64,000 nt of DNA from Pseudomonadales bacterium (lineage in GTDB: Bacteria > Pseudomonadota > Gammaproteobacteria > Pseudomonadales > Pseudohongiellaceae): positions 496,001 to 560,000 of the forward strand of contig JACKOK010000001.1 in assembly GCA_024234365.1 (NCBI GenBank). Direction: 5' to 3'. Below are positions 27,662-36,320 of this stretch, piece after piece. The notes below the pieces were generated by a model. It saw only the letters and a program-made list of their open reading frames with translations, was not told where the DNA came from and ran no database searches. Position numbers and translations under genes: made by a program. How positions within the stretch are numbered: position 1 is the first letter of the stretch; every line of letters starts with the position of its first letter.

Positions 27662-27898
27662 ATGACGATTGAACACCACAACCTGGTGCACGAGTTTCCC
27701 GAGCTTCGCGAGCGCATTCATGAACTGAAAACAACGGACAATCATTTCCGCAAACTGTTGGACGAGTACCACGAGCTCACCAACAATATCGAGAATATGG
27801 AGACCGAAGCCCAGGTGGTGGCAACCCACACGGAGGAAGAAGCCAAGGTGCGCCGTGTGCATCTGAAAGACCAACTGTACAGAATGCTGACCGCCTGA
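27662..27898 (+). CDS. YdcH/DUF465-family small protein
   Basis: The ATG at 27662, preceded by AAGGAG, gives 78 residues with the DUF465 pattern: LVHEFPELRERIHELKTTDNH near the start, then EYHELTNNIENMETE and LKDQLYRMLTA at the end. It is highly helical and probably a coiled coil. Members are abundant small cytosolic proteins of unknown function. It sits 25 nt before the DksA-like gene, so the two are likely co-transcribed. Confidence 0.88.
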   Translation: MTIEHHNLVHEFPELRERIHELKTTDNHFRKLLDEYHELTNNIENMETEAQVVATHTEEEAKVRRVHLKDQLYRMLTA

Positions 27899-27923
27899 TG
27901 GCGGCAGCATCAAGGAGAAGGAT

Positions 27924-28241
27924 GTGAACAAGTCGGCGATTGAGACCACGCTGCAAAGCAAACTGGGCGAACTGGAGGAACGCTTGGCCCAGGTGTCTAA
28001 GGACATGAGCAAGAGTCATTCCGCAGATTTCGCCGAACAGGTGACGGAACGCGAAAATGATGAGGTGCTGGAGGAAATCAAGGCAGAGACCGAGGCAAGC
28101 GTGATGAATGTCCTGGCGGCTCTGGCACGAGTGCGGGAAGGGACTTACGGGCAATGTACCCGCTGCGGCGAAGCCATCAGCCCGGAACGCCTGGCCGCGA
28201 TCCCGGAAGCCGCTTTGTGCATGAGTTGTGCGGGGAAATAG
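27924..28241 (+). CDS. DksA/TraR-type C4 zinc-finger protein
   Basis: A GTG start at 27924 after AAGGAG gives 105 residues. The N-terminal coiled coil (about 1-70) is followed by the zinc finger, C-x2-C (Cys78, Cys81) and C-x2-C (Cys99, Cys102), with the usual TYGQCTRCGEAI context. DksA-like proteins bind the RNA polymerase secondary channel. This one is shorter than true DksA (about 150) and lacks a clear acidic D-x-x-D/A tip, so it is a paralogue of the TraR/YbiI type. The role may be stress-linked transcription control. Confidence 0.88.
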   Translation: MNKSAIETTLQSKLGELEERLAQVSKDMSKSHSADFAEQVTERENDEVLEEIKAETEASVMNVLAALARVREGTYGQCTRCGEAISPERLAAIPEAALCMSCAGK

Positions 28242-28268
28242 CCTCAAAAAAGTCCAACCAAGGGGGCG

Positions 28269-28306
28269 GGTTCCTTGATGTCTGATTTGGAAAAAATCAA
28301 AGAACC
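28269..28306. terminator. Hairpin between convergent genes, likely bidirectional terminator
   Basis: GGTTCCTTGAT and ATCAAAGAACC pair with one mismatch around a 16-nt loop. They are flanked by A- and T-rich runs between the DksA-like stop (28241) and the NHL gene stop (28322). The right arm is part of a GGTCAG-type repeat (copy 2, to about 28319). Confidence 0.45.
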
Positions 28307-28321
28307 TGACTCCTTGATTCC

Positions 28322-29287
28322 CTACTGCCGTTTCTCGAATTTCTGTATGCGGCGCAGAATCACATCACTGATGTAGACATTGTCATCCCTGTCCAGGGTC
28401 AGGGCATGGGCCTCGCCGAACTGGCCGTTGCCGGTGCCCGGGCTGCCGATGGCCCCTAGCACATTGCCCTCCATGTCCACCTTCGCCAGCTCGCCGTCGA
28501 AACCGGTGGTGATGTACAGATAGCCGTCATCATGCAGATACATGGCGCAGACCATGGCGTCGAACTTCCATTCGCGCAGTAAATGACCTTCCGTGTCGTA
28601 ACGTTGCACCCGCATATTCTCGCGGTCAGCCACATAGACCACGTCATCGGCATCGATCTCGATGGCGTGCGCGGCGACAAATTCATTGGGCCCGTAACCG
28701 CGGCTGCCCCACTGGGTGATGAACTGGCCGTTCGGGTCGAATTTCAGCACACGCGGGAACTCACCCCCGTGCCCCTGGGCCACGTAGATATTACCTTGGG
28801 AATCCAGCGCCACATCGTTGGGCTCTGACAGCAGATGGGCGCCTGTGGCTTCGTTCCACTCGCCGGCAGTCCCCTTCGTGCCCAGGGTCATCAGGACATT
28901 GCCATCGGCGTCCAGCTTCATGACCACATGGTCTCTGACATCGGTGGTCCAGATGTTGTTGTCCCTGTCGATATGCAGCCCATGGCTGCGGGCGAACAGC
29001 CCGTCCTCCCCGAAGGAGCGCACGAACTGGCCATTGCTGTCGAACTCCAGAAACGTGGGAGTGCCGCGACTGAGAATCACCAGATTGCCCCGGGCATTCA
29101 TGGCCACACCGGCAAAGGACGCCATTTCCATGCCATCGGGGAACACAAGCGCCTCGGCGAAATCCACGGGCTGGTAGTCCTGCAGGGTGTAGGCACGCAG
29201 GGGCAGCAGGGGCCGGATGGGACGCTGGGCAAACGCGGCAGGGGAGATCAGCAGCAGGACAAGGCAGGCGAGCACGATGTTTTTCAT
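28322..29287 (-). CDS. Secreted NHL-repeat propeller protein
   Basis: The 321-residue protein has a signal peptide (1-20, ...PAAFAQ). Repeated NHL strands follow: RSHGLHIDRDNNIWTTD near 100, EPNDVALDSQGNIYVAQGHGG near 156, AAHAIEIDADDVVYVADREN near 200, and EAHALTLDRDDNVYISD at the end. The order and the phrase NDVALDSQGNIYVA resemble the peptidylglycine alpha-amidating lyase family propeller, but no catalytic function can be confirmed. It is likely a periplasmic or secreted sensor or enzyme. Confidence 0.82.
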   Translation of the reverse strand: MKNIVLACLVLLLISPAAFAQRPIRPLLPLRAYTLQDYQPVDFAEALVFPDGMEMASFAGVAMNARGNLVILSRGTPTFLEFDSNGQFVRSFGEDGLFARSHGLHIDRDNNIWTTDVRDHVVMKLDADGNVLMTLGTKGTAGEWNEATGAHLLSEPNDVALDSQGNIYVAQGHGGEFPRVLKFDPNGQFITQWGSRGYGPNEFVAAHAIEIDADDVVYVADRENMRVQRYDTEGHLLREWKFDAMVCAMYLHDDGYLYITTGFDGELAKVDMEGNVLGAIGSPGTGNGQFGEAHALTLDRDDNVYISDVILRRIQKFEKRQ

Positions 29288-29449
29288 GGTGGGCTCTCGT
29301 AATTGTTATTGTCGGGGGGAGTGTAGCAGGGGCGCTTGTGGGAGTGGAATGGCCTGGGGGTATACCGAGAGAGCTTCTGAGCCAGCAGTCATGGGCAGTA
29401 GGCTTACTTCGCTGTTGACCATCAATTAGGTTAGCCCTGATCCTTCCAC
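29288..29449. other. Intergenic stretch with nothing recognised
   Basis: This AT-mixed 162-nt stretch lies between the NHL gene start and the pseudogene remnant. It probably holds the NHL promoter on the minus strand. I see no clear -10/-35, hairpin or small gene. Confidence 0.5.
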
Positions 29450-29692
29450 TTACCGTCTACGTCGCTTCAATTTCCACGATATTTTGAATTTATCAGCGGG
29501 AAGTCCTTGTGGGTTCAATTCAGGCTCTGGATGTTCAATCAGATATACGTTAATAGCTACATCATGATTTTTCTCAAACTCTTTGATTGCGCGAAGTCTT
29601 TCTCTTGCTTCTTGACTACTTTCCTTTCCTTGGATAGCCAGTACGAAGTAGGTTTAGTTGGAGGCCAAGTTGAATTCTGGCGAGCAAGTAGT
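29450..29692 (-). pseudogene. Remnant of an unrecognised protein gene
   Basis: The minus strand shows a coherent 67-codon stretch (29653 to 29450): TYFVLAIQGKESS, then EARERLRAIKEFEKNHDVAI, LIEHPEPELNPQGLP, then KFKISWKLKRRRR and a stop. It has no start codon. The codons just upstream, SPEFNLASN, are cut from it by one in-frame TAA at 29654-29656, where Lys (AAA) would fit. It looks like the decayed 3' end of a gene. The family is not recognised. Base composition is visibly more AT-rich than the flanks, suggesting acquired DNA. Next to a short repeat and HigBA. Confidence 0.4.
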
Positions 29693-29704
29693 TCAAAATT
29701 GAAG

Positions 29705-29740
29705 TGCAAGGAATCAAAGGGTCAGAGTCCTTGATCCCCA
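29705..29740. repeat. GGTCAG-type short repeat (copy 3)
   Basis: GGAATCAAAGGGTCAGAG followed by TCCTTGATCCCC matches copy 2 at about three quarters of its positions. It lies between the pseudogene remnant and higA. Its ends (GGAATCAA and TTGATCCCC) are imperfect inverted repeats. Confidence 0.45.
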
Positions 29741-29742
29741 GT

Positions 29743-30057
29743 CTAGGCTGCATGTAACGGTTTGATGGATCGGATTTCCTTTTCCAGTGCCTGAGAGGCA
29801 ACCCAAAGATCCACGGCTCGTTGCGCGTTCAGCCAGAATTCCGGTGAATTGTTGAAAAGGCGCGCAAGTCGAATGGCCATCTCTGGACTCAGGGCGCGTC
29901 GTTCCCGCAGCAATTCGTTCACGGACTGGCGTGAGACTCCGAGTGCTTGTGCAAGGCTGGATACCGTCAGATTGAAGTCGGGCATGAAATCTTCGCGCAG
30001 CATTTCCCCGGGGTGCGTAGGCTTGCGCTTCATCGTGCCGGTATTTTCAATAGCCAT
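29743..30057 (-). CDS. higA: HigA-family antitoxin (XRE-type HTH)
   Basis: The 104-residue protein has the HigA pattern: KPTHPGEMLREDFMPDFNLT near residue 12, the helix-turn-helix SSLAQALGVSRQSVNELLRERR near 33, then LFNNSPEFWLNAQRAVDLW near 68. It neutralises HigB and represses the operon. Its ATG follows GAGGAG and lies 14 nt after the higB stop. Toxin-first order is typical of higBA. Confidence 0.92.
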   Translation of the reverse strand: MAIENTGTMKRKPTHPGEMLREDFMPDFNLTVSSLAQALGVSRQSVNELLRERRALSPEMAIRLARLFNNSPEFWLNAQRAVDLWVASQALEKEIRSIKPLHAA

Positions 30058-30071
30058 GAGTGAACTCCTCT

Positions 30072-30353
30072 TCAGTGGTAATCACAGAACTCAACGTCGT
30101 AGGCATCGCCATCCACAAACCGGAAACAGATGCGCCATTGGTCGTTCACGGCGATTGCATGTTGTCCCATGCGATCATCCGTGAGGGCGTGAAGCCTGTT
30201 TCCGGGCGGTACCTTCAGATCATCCAGGCAAGTTGCAAGATGCACATATTCCAATTTGCGGATGGCTCTGGAGAGTACATCGGGCGGGATTTTTCTGGAT
30301 TTGCCTGTTTCGTAGAGATCCTTGGTGCGCTTGTCGGCGAAGGTCTTTATCAT
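30072..30353 (-). CDS. higB: HigB-family RNase toxin (RelE/HigB)
   Basis: The ATG at 30353 gives 93 residues: MIKTFADKRTKDLYETG at the start, RKLEYVHLATCLDDLKVPPG in the middle, and GQHAIAVNDQWRICFRFVDG near the end. This is the canonical HigB pattern, with the R-I-C-F-R-F core. HigB cleaves mRNA at the ribosome. A much longer frame reaching 30881 is only a shadow of the neighbouring gene. Upstream DNA (30354-30420) is AT-rich and likely holds the promoter. Confidence 0.92.
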   Translation of the reverse strand: MIKTFADKRTKDLYETGKSRKIPPDVLSRAIRKLEYVHLATCLDDLKVPPGNRLHALTDDRMGQHAIAVNDQWRICFRFVDGDAYDVEFCDYH

Positions 30354-30427
30354 GCACGCAGTGTAACGTGACGCGTGACAAATATAAAGGTGCGGGATCA
30401 GGAGGGAGTCAAGGGTGCAGAGATCTC

Positions 30428-31657
30428 TCAGCCGAAGAACCAGTAACACGCCGCAATAGCCACCACGATCCCCGCCGCATCGGCCGCCAGGCCGCAGGCG
30501 ATGGCATGGCGGGTCTTGCGAATGCCTACGCTGCCGAAGTAGACGGCGAGCACATAGAAGGTGGTCTCGGTGCTGCCCTGCACGGTGGCGGCCACGCGGC
30601 CGGGGAAGGAGTCCACGCCGTAGGTGTTCATGGTCTCCAGCATCATGGCGCGGGCGCCGCTGCCGCTCAGGGGTTTCATGAGGGCGGTGGGCAGAGCCTC
30701 GACAAAATCGGTGTTCAGGCCCAGCGCAGCCACGCTCCAGCGGATGCCGTCGAGCAGGATGTCGAGGCAGCCGCTGGCGCGGAAAACCCCGATGCCGACA
30801 AGCATCGCAAGCAGGAAGGGGATGATCTTGATGGCGACGGTGAAACCTTCCTTGGCCCCCTCCACGAACAGGGAATAACAATCGAGCTTTCTCTGCACAC
30901 CGGAGAGCAGGAACAGCACGATGACGCTGAACAACAGCAGGTTGCCGACGAGGGCGGAGCGCTGTGTTAGCAGATCGGAGGGCTGGCTGACGATCCAGCT
31001 CAGGGCCAGCGCCATGAACGCGGCAAAACCGGCGAACCAGGCCAGCAGTACCGGGTCGCGCAGTTTCAGCTTCTGCACCCAGCCGACGGTGAGCAGGCCC
31101 GCCAGTGTGGAGGCGGAGGTGGCCATCAGGATGGGCAGGAACACGGCGGCGGGTTCCGCCGCTCCTTGCTGGGCACGGTAGAGAAAAATGGTCACGGGCA
31201 GCAGGGTCACGGAGGAGGTGTTCAGCACCAGGAACAGGATCTGTGCGTTGCTGGCAGTCTCCGGTTCAGGGTTCAGGGTCTGCAGGTCCTGCATGGCCTT
31301 CAGGCCCATGGGGGTGGCGGCATTGTCCAGCCCCAGGAAGTTGGCGGCCAGGTTCATGGTGACGGAACCCAGGGCGGGGTGGTCCGGCGGCACCTCGGGC
31401 ATCAGGCGGCGAAACAGCGGGGCCATGGCGCGGGCAATTCCCTTGATGAGGCCGCCGTGTTCCGCAATGCGAAACAGGCCCAGCCACAGGGCCATGACGC
31501 CGATCAGGCCAAGGGCAATCTCCACGGCGAGATCGGCCATGTCGAAGCTGGCAGCCATGAGTTCACTGAACACATCGGGGTTGCTGCCGCTCAGCCATTG
31601 CCACAGGCCGGCGACAAAGGCGAGAAAGAAAAAGCTGAGCCAGAGGGTATTGAGCAT
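30428..31657 (-). CDS. Nucleoside-recognition membrane protein, fused SpmA/SpmB type
   Basis: The 409-residue protein has about ten membrane helices in two halves. The N-half matches SpmA (GSVTMNLAANFLGLDNAATPMGLKAM near 98). The C-half matches SpmB (GAREGFTVAIKIIPFLL-like near 270, then STETTFYVLAVYFGSVGIRKTRHA near 370). The nucleoside-recognition (Gate) domains suggest an inner-membrane transporter, though the ligand is unknown. In spore formers the two genes are separate; in Gram-negative bacteria a fusion is common and unrelated to sporulation. Confidence 0.88.
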   Translation of the reverse strand: MLNTLWLSFFFLAFVAGLWQWLSGSNPDVFSELMAASFDMADLAVEIALGLIGVMALWLGLFRIAEHGGLIKGIARAMAPLFRRLMPEVPPDHPALGSVTMNLAANFLGLDNAATPMGLKAMQDLQTLNPEPETASNAQILFLVLNTSSVTLLPVTIFLYRAQQGAAEPAAVFLPILMATSASTLAGLLTVGWVQKLKLRDPVLLAWFAGFAAFMALALSWIVSQPSDLLTQRSALVGNLLLFSVIVLFLLSGVQRKLDCYSLFVEGAKEGFTVAIKIIPFLLAMLVGIGVFRASGCLDILLDGIRWSVAALGLNTDFVEALPTALMKPLSGSGARAMMLETMNTYGVDSFPGRVAATVQGSTETTFYVLAVYFGSVGIRKTRHAIACGLAADAAGIVVAIAACYWFFG

Positions 31658-31736
31658 AGTGAGGGCATCATACTGAAATGTGCTGTCACATAAAATTTCT
31701 TCCTGACACGGAATAACACTTTATGTCTTCTTTATA

Positions 31737-32483
31737 ATGCCCTTCCCGTATCCGCTATCCTATGAGACGCGGTTCCTCCCTGACAAGAAAAGGACACTCG
31801 TGATCAGCAGCATCCGCTATTTCCTGCAGCAGCGCAAAGCCGCCCGGCGGCAGGTTATCCTCAAAGGAATTGAATGGATTTCCCATGGCTCCAGCATTGT
31901 GTTTGAGGAACATGCCAAGCTGCGCCATGTGCATGTGGAGCTGCCAGACCCCGCAATTCCCCTGCGCATGGGGGCATACAGCTATGCCCGTTCCGGCAGT
32001 CGTCTGCTGAATGTGCGGGAGATCGGGCGTTACTGCAGTATCGGCCGCGGGGTGACCATTGGTGAGCCTGCCCGCAATCATCCGGTGGATGCCGTATCCA
32101 CCAGCCTGAGCGTGAGCCATCGCTACCAGGCGACGACAAAGATGAGCAGCATCGGCCATGACGTGTGGATTGGGCATGATGCCGTGATCATGGCGGGAGT
32201 ATCTGTGGGGCATGGCGCTATTGTTGCTCGCAATGCGGTGGTAACCAAAGACGTGGAGCCTTACCAGATTGTCGCGGGTGTGCCGGCACGGCCTGTTCGC
32301 TATCGCTTCGATGCCGATACGCGTGAGGCGCTGCTGGCAAGTCAGTGGTGGAATCTCGATCACGATGCCCTGCGGGAACTTCCCTTCGAAGACCCGCAGG
32401 CATTTCTGCAGGCGGTGTCGGGCCTGCACAAGCAGGCCCATTACCGCGAGGTCGCCTTGCGCGACCGGCGTATCCTCAGCTGA
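31737..32483 (+). CDS. CatB-like hexapeptide-repeat acetyltransferase
   Basis: The 248-residue protein has a left-handed beta-helix with hexapeptide repeats: VREIGRYCSIGRGVTIGE near residue 98 and IGHDVWIGHDAVIMAGVSVG near 138, ending in VVTKDVEPYQIVAGVPARPV near 175. This is the XAT/CatB pattern with a catalytic-type His in the NHPVDAVSTS stretch near 112. Acceptor substrate unknown: antibiotic, sugar or surface glycan. The ATG at 31737 lies inside a T-rich stretch, and a GTG at 31800 is another possible start. Its stop overlaps the convergent hydrolase stop by 8 nt. Confidence 0.88.
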   Translation: MPFPYPLSYETRFLPDKKRTLVISSIRYFLQQRKAARRQVILKGIEWISHGSSIVFEEHAKLRHVHVELPDPAIPLRMGAYSYARSGSRLLNVREIGRYCSIGRGVTIGEPARNHPVDAVSTSLSVSHRYQATTKMSSIGHDVWIGHDAVIMAGVSVGHGAIVARNAVVTKDVEPYQIVAGVPARPVRYRFDADTREALLASQWWNLDHDALRELPFEDPQAFLQAVSGLHKQAHYREVALRDRRILS

Positions 32484-33351
32484 GCGCGGTGGCGAAGGTC
32501 GCCAGCAGGCGGCTCCAGGCGCGCTCGGCCAGCTCCTCGTTGTAGACCGGGAAGTCCGGAACCGTCCAGCCGTGCATGGAACCGGCGTACACCTCCACCT
32601 CCGCCGCTACTCCGGCATCGGCAAAGGCCGCCCGCAGCACGTTCTTGGATTCCGGGTCACGTTCGTCATCATTGGCAGCGATGCAGATCAGCATGCGGGC
32701 ATCCATCTCGGGAATGCCCAGGTGCGGGCTGTCCGGGTTTGCGGTGTTGAGGCCGCCCCCGTGGAAGGTGGCGCCGGCGCCGACACGCTGCGGGAAGTTG
32801 GACACGGTGCGCATCACCATGGGGCCGCCCATGCAGTACCCGGTGGTGCCGATCTTCTTGCTGGTATCGACAGCGCTCTGCTGATCCAGCCAGCCCAGGA
32901 AGGCACGGGCATCGGTGACATGGGTGGTGGCGTTCAGGGCGCCTGCCATAGGGCGCACGATGGCAGAAATGGCCGGGTCAGCGAAGGTGGCGCCCTCCGG
33001 CACAACCGGCGATTTGGCGCTGCGGTAGAAGGGGTTGACCACCAGCACGGAATAGCCCGACTGAGCCAGGCGCTTGCCCATGGCACGGAAGGCGGGGCGC
33101 AGGCCGAGGATGTCCGGCCATACCAGCACGGCGGGGTGTTTGCCGCTGCTCGGGTGCACAAAATAGCAGTCTGCCACGCCATCCGGGGTCTGGATGGTGA
33201 CATCCATCTCCATCACGTCCTGCGCATTGGCAATGGGGGGCAGCATCATGGACAGGGCGGCGGTGGCGCCGAGCTTGCCGAACTGGCGTCGGTTCAGTTT
33301 TGCCATCTTCAGAATGAAGGCATTTTCTTCCGCGGAATGATTTTCGCACAT
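32476..33351 (-). CDS. Tat-exported dienelactone hydrolase-family protein
   Basis: The 291-residue alpha/beta hydrolase has the nucleophile elbow GTTGYCMGGPMV near residue 168 (Cys nucleophile as in dienelactone hydrolase). An Asp lies in MLICIAANDDERD near 220 and a His in AGSMHGWTVPDF near 262. A twin-Arg signal, NRRQFGKLGATAALS, spans about 20-34, preceded by an extra 16-residue N-region. AGGAG 10 nt upstream favours the start at 33351, although an ATG at 33306 is possible. It probably cleaves a lactone or ester in the periplasm. Confidence 0.85.
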   Translation of the reverse strand: MCENHSAEENAFILKMAKLNRRQFGKLGATAALSMMLPPIANAQDVMEMDVTIQTPDGVADCYFVHPSSGKHPAVLVWPDILGLRPAFRAMGKRLAQSGYSVLVVNPFYRSAKSPVVPEGATFADPAISAIVRPMAGALNATTHVTDARAFLGWLDQQSAVDTSKKIGTTGYCMGGPMVMRTVSNFPQRVGAGATFHGGGLNTANPDSPHLGIPEMDARMLICIAANDDERDPESKNVLRAAFADAGVAAEVEVYAGSMHGWTVPDFPVYNEELAERAWSRLLATFATALS

Positions 33352-33648
33352 TGTTCTTATACTCCTGCGTTGGTCTGGGCTTTAGGGTTTGTCGGAATCT
33401 TCCCGGGTCGGGCCCGGGGCTGACAATCGTCAGATGCTGGCAGTGTAGGAGGATTGCAGGCAGATGGGTAGGGGCAAGCCCCCAAAATAGTCCGGGTTTT
33501 CACCAGAACGTCCATTCTGCTTCAGTGTCTGCTGGATAGACATCGGCGGCGCTTGCCACTATTCTTTCAAACGACTCGATGTGGCGCGGGCACCCCAGGG
33601 ACCGGCACAGGCCTGCTATAACAATAACCGGAAAATCAGGCATCCTTT

Positions 33649-35220
33649 ATGAAGATACTCATGATTTATCCTCAGATCGACGCTCCCCTGGGTACCAACC
33701 ACGGCATCGCCTCCCTGGCCGGTGTACTGCACGCCAACGGTCATGTGATGGACCTGATGCATGTTTCCGAGAAGTACCGGCCCATTCCTTCCAGTGATGA
33801 CATCATTGCCTATATCCGCGAAACCCGGCCCGGGCTGGTGGGTTTCTCCGTCATGTCCCAGCAGTATGACTGGGTGTGCGAGAAAAGCCGCGATATCCGC
33901 GCCGCGCTGCCGGAACTGGTGCAGGTGATCGGTGGCGTGCATGTCACCATGGTGCCGGACGAAGTGCACAAGTCACGCCTGTTCGACTACACCTGTGTGG
34001 GGGAGGGCGACTGGGCCCTGCTGGAGCTGATGAACGCCTTGGACAAGGGCGAGCGCCCCCATGGTCTGGCCAATTTCCGCTCCTGGATCGACGATGTGCC
34101 GGTGGTCAACAAGGTGGCGCCCTTTCCGGACCTCACCAAACTGCCGCCGCTGGACTACAAGGTGTTCGACATGAAGGCGGTGATGAAGGAGACCCGAGGC
34201 TGGATGGGTATTCTCACCTCCCGTGGCTGCCCTTATAAATGCACCTATTGTTTCAACATTGAGATCGTCGATCAGTATGTCGAGGACGGTGCCGCGAAGA
34301 ACGTGAAGGACTTTCTGCGCCACTTCCCCATCGACGTGATGATGGAAGACCTGAAGAAGCTGGTGCGCGAGAACCCCGAGATCAACACCTTCATCTTCGA
34401 TGACGATCTGTTTACGCTGAACACGCAGTATGTGCTGGATTTCTGCGAGGCCTACAAACGGCACCGGGTAGGCATTCCCTTTGTGGTCAACGGCCACGTC
34501 AACTGCTTCGAGGAGGTGGCCGCAAAGGCATTGAAGGATGCTGGCTGCATCATCGTCAAATTCGGTCTGGAGAGTGGTTCTCCCCGTGTGCGCCGTGAAG
34601 TGCTCTACCGCTTCATGAAGAATGAGCAGATTGAGCGTTCCTTTGCCGCCGCGCATGCCTATGACCTGCACAGCTCCGCCTTCATCATGTTTGGTCTGCC
34701 ATACGAAGGGCGTGAGGAAATCATGGAAACCATTCGCCTGTGTGCCAAGGTGAAAATGGGGCGTTTTCGCTGGGCGCTGTTCTTTCCCTTCAAGGGCACG
34801 GCGGGTTACGAGATCGCCAAGCCGCTGATCGATGAATCCAAAATGTCCGGAAAGGGCAATTACTTCGATGGTTCCTGCCTTAATTTCGGAGAGGAACACG
34901 ACCTGTTCCTGGACAAACTCGCCAAGCTCTGCAACTGGTATGTGAACGCGGAAACCGATTGGGAGTGCGCCCCCATCTATCGCAACCTGGTGGAGAAGGT
35001 GGAGGCCATGGACAAGGAGACCTGGCTGCGGGAATCCTCCGACCTGGTGGCCTATGACCGGGATCTCTCCGAGGAGCTGATGGCGCGCGACATGATTCAC
35101 TACACCATCCGCTATTCCAATGTGATGGGGGTGCGCTCCGACTATATCAAGGAAGAGCGCGCTCAGGTGGCAGCGGGCAGGAAGAGAGAAGCCGTTGCCT
35201 ACACGCTGGACCAGAGCTGA
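33649..35220 (+). CDS. B12-binding-type radical SAM enzyme
   Basis: The 523-residue protein has an N-terminal Rossmann-like cobalamin-binding-type domain (about 1-145; LMIYPQIDAPLGTNHGIASLAG, VIGGVHVTM, YTCVGEGDWALLE). The radical SAM core follows, with CPYKCTYC (Cys-x3-Cys-x2-Cys) near residue 194, then IFDDDLFTLN near 248 and VKFGLESGSPRVRREVL near 303. It lacks the DxHxxG cobalamin motif, like many members of this class. It lies 26 nt before waaF, and the trio may modify a glycan or lipid in the envelope. Substrate unknown. Confidence 0.9.
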   Translation: MKILMIYPQIDAPLGTNHGIASLAGVLHANGHVMDLMHVSEKYRPIPSSDDIIAYIRETRPGLVGFSVMSQQYDWVCEKSRDIRAALPELVQVIGGVHVTMVPDEVHKSRLFDYTCVGEGDWALLELMNALDKGERPHGLANFRSWIDDVPVVNKVAPFPDLTKLPPLDYKVFDMKAVMKETRGWMGILTSRGCPYKCTYCFNIEIVDQYVEDGAAKNVKDFLRHFPIDVMMEDLKKLVRENPEINTFIFDDDLFTLNTQYVLDFCEAYKRHRVGIPFVVNGHVNCFEEVAAKALKDAGCIIVKFGLESGSPRVRREVLYRFMKNEQIERSFAAAHAYDLHSSAFIMFGLPYEGREEIMETIRLCAKVKMGRFRWALFFPFKGTAGYEIAKPLIDESKMSGKGNYFDGSCLNFGEEHDLFLDKLAKLCNWYVNAETDWECAPIYRNLVEKVEAMDKETWLRESSDLVAYDRDLSEELMARDMIHYTIRYSNVMGVRSDYIKEERAQVAAGRKREAVAYTLDQS

Positions 35221-35246
35221 ACAAGGCGAGGACGCGCAGGTCAATC

Positions 35247-36320
35247 ATGCTGCCCGAATTGCACAAGGTGAAATGCCTGGTGGTGCGCTGCCCGAACTGG
35301 GTGGGCGACATCGTGATGGCCACCCCCGTCTTCGCATGCCTGCGTGCGAACTTCCCCGATGCCGTGCTCATCGCCTGCGTGCGCCCCTATGCACGCGGCA
35401 TTGTGGAGGATACACCCTGGTTCGATCATATCCTCGATTGTGAGGACAAAAGCCTGAAGGGCCTGAGGCGCCTGCGGGAACAGCTGCGCCCCTTCAAACC
35501 GGATGCGGGTCTGTTGCTCACCAATACTACCCACTCCTTTCTCACCTTCAAGTTCGCAGGCGTGCCGAAAATCTACGGTTATCGCCGCAATCTGCGGCGC
35601 TTCTTTTTGAGTGGTGGCCCACAGCCTCAGCGTGAGAACGGGCGCTACAAGCCCCTGCCCATGCAGGAGTATTACCTGGAGTTGTGCCGTTATCTGCAGC
35701 TGAATGTGCCCGAGAGGCCGCGTGCCGAGCTCTATCTCAGTGCGGACAGGGAGCGCGAGGGTTTGCAGCGCCTGGCAGGCTGGGGTGTGGAGGAATCCGA
35801 CTGTGTGATAGGTATCAACCCAGGGGCGAGTTTCGGTTCCTCCAAGTGCTGGCCGGCGGAGTATTTCGCCCGCCTGGCAGAGATGCTGGAGGAGGAGTTT
35901 ACCTGCAAAATTCTGCTGCTGGTGGGGCCGGGCGAGGAGGGTATTGCCGAGCGCATTGTCAGCGGCAGCCGGGCGAGGATCATCAATACTGCCGGGGAGC
36001 GAATCAACCTGGCGCAACTCAAACCTCTGATCAAGCGTTGCAACTTACTGATCACCAACGACACCGGGCCACGCCATTACGCGGTGGCATTTGCGCGGCC
36101 GCATATCGTGCTGATGGGGCCCACCAACCCCCTGTACACCGCCAGCAATCTGGAATTGGCCAGCGTGCTGCAGCGCAATCTTCCCTGTGTGCCCTGCCAC
36201 AGGAAAGTGTGCCCGTTGGGGCATCATGCCTGCATGCGGGAAATTACGCCGGAGCAGGTGATGGAACAGGTGCGCCAACGGCTTCCTGCTGCTGTGAAAG
36301 TTTCCGGGAGGGCGCCATGA
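35247..36320 (+). CDS. waaF: ADP-heptose:LPS heptosyltransferase II
   Basis: The 357-residue GT9 enzyme has the WaaF landmarks: RCPNWVGDIVMATPVFACLR near residue 14, GINPGASFGSSKCWPAEYFA near 188, TNDTGPRHYAVAFARP near 270, and the Cys-rich tail CVPCHRKVCPLGHHACM near 311. It transfers the second heptose to the LPS inner core from ADP-heptose at the inner membrane's cytosolic face. The stop codon overlaps the next gene by 4 nt (ATGA). Confidence 0.93.
   Translation: MLPELHKVKCLVVRCPNWVGDIVMATPVFACLRANFPDAVLIACVRPYARGIVEDTPWFDHILDCEDKSLKGLRRLREQLRPFKPDAGLLLTNTTHSFLTFKFAGVPKIYGYRRNLRRFFLSGGPQPQRENGRYKPLPMQEYYLELCRYLQLNVPERPRAELYLSADREREGLQRLAGWGVEESDCVIGINPGASFGSSKCWPAEYFARLAEMLEEEFTCKILLLVGPGEEGIAERIVSGSRARIINTAGERINLAQLKPLIKRCNLLITNDTGPRHYAVAFARPHIVLMGPTNPLYTASNLELASVLQRNLPCVPCHRKVCPLGHHACMREITPEQVMEQVRQRLPAAVKVSGRAP

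Noticed and set aside
29507..29734. 75-codon plus-strand frame in the intergenic region
   Set aside because: It is antisense to the more coherent remnant on the minus strand and has no domain or ribosome site.
30354..30881. Extended HigB frame reaching 30881
   Set aside because: The upstream part overlaps the SpmA/SpmB-like gene in another frame. The canonical HigB N-terminus begins at ATG 30353.
33352..33648. Possible small gene or regulator site upstream of the radical SAM gene
   Set aside because: Only weak hairpins (such as GGGGCAAGCCCC near 33466) and no convincing reading frame or promoter were seen.
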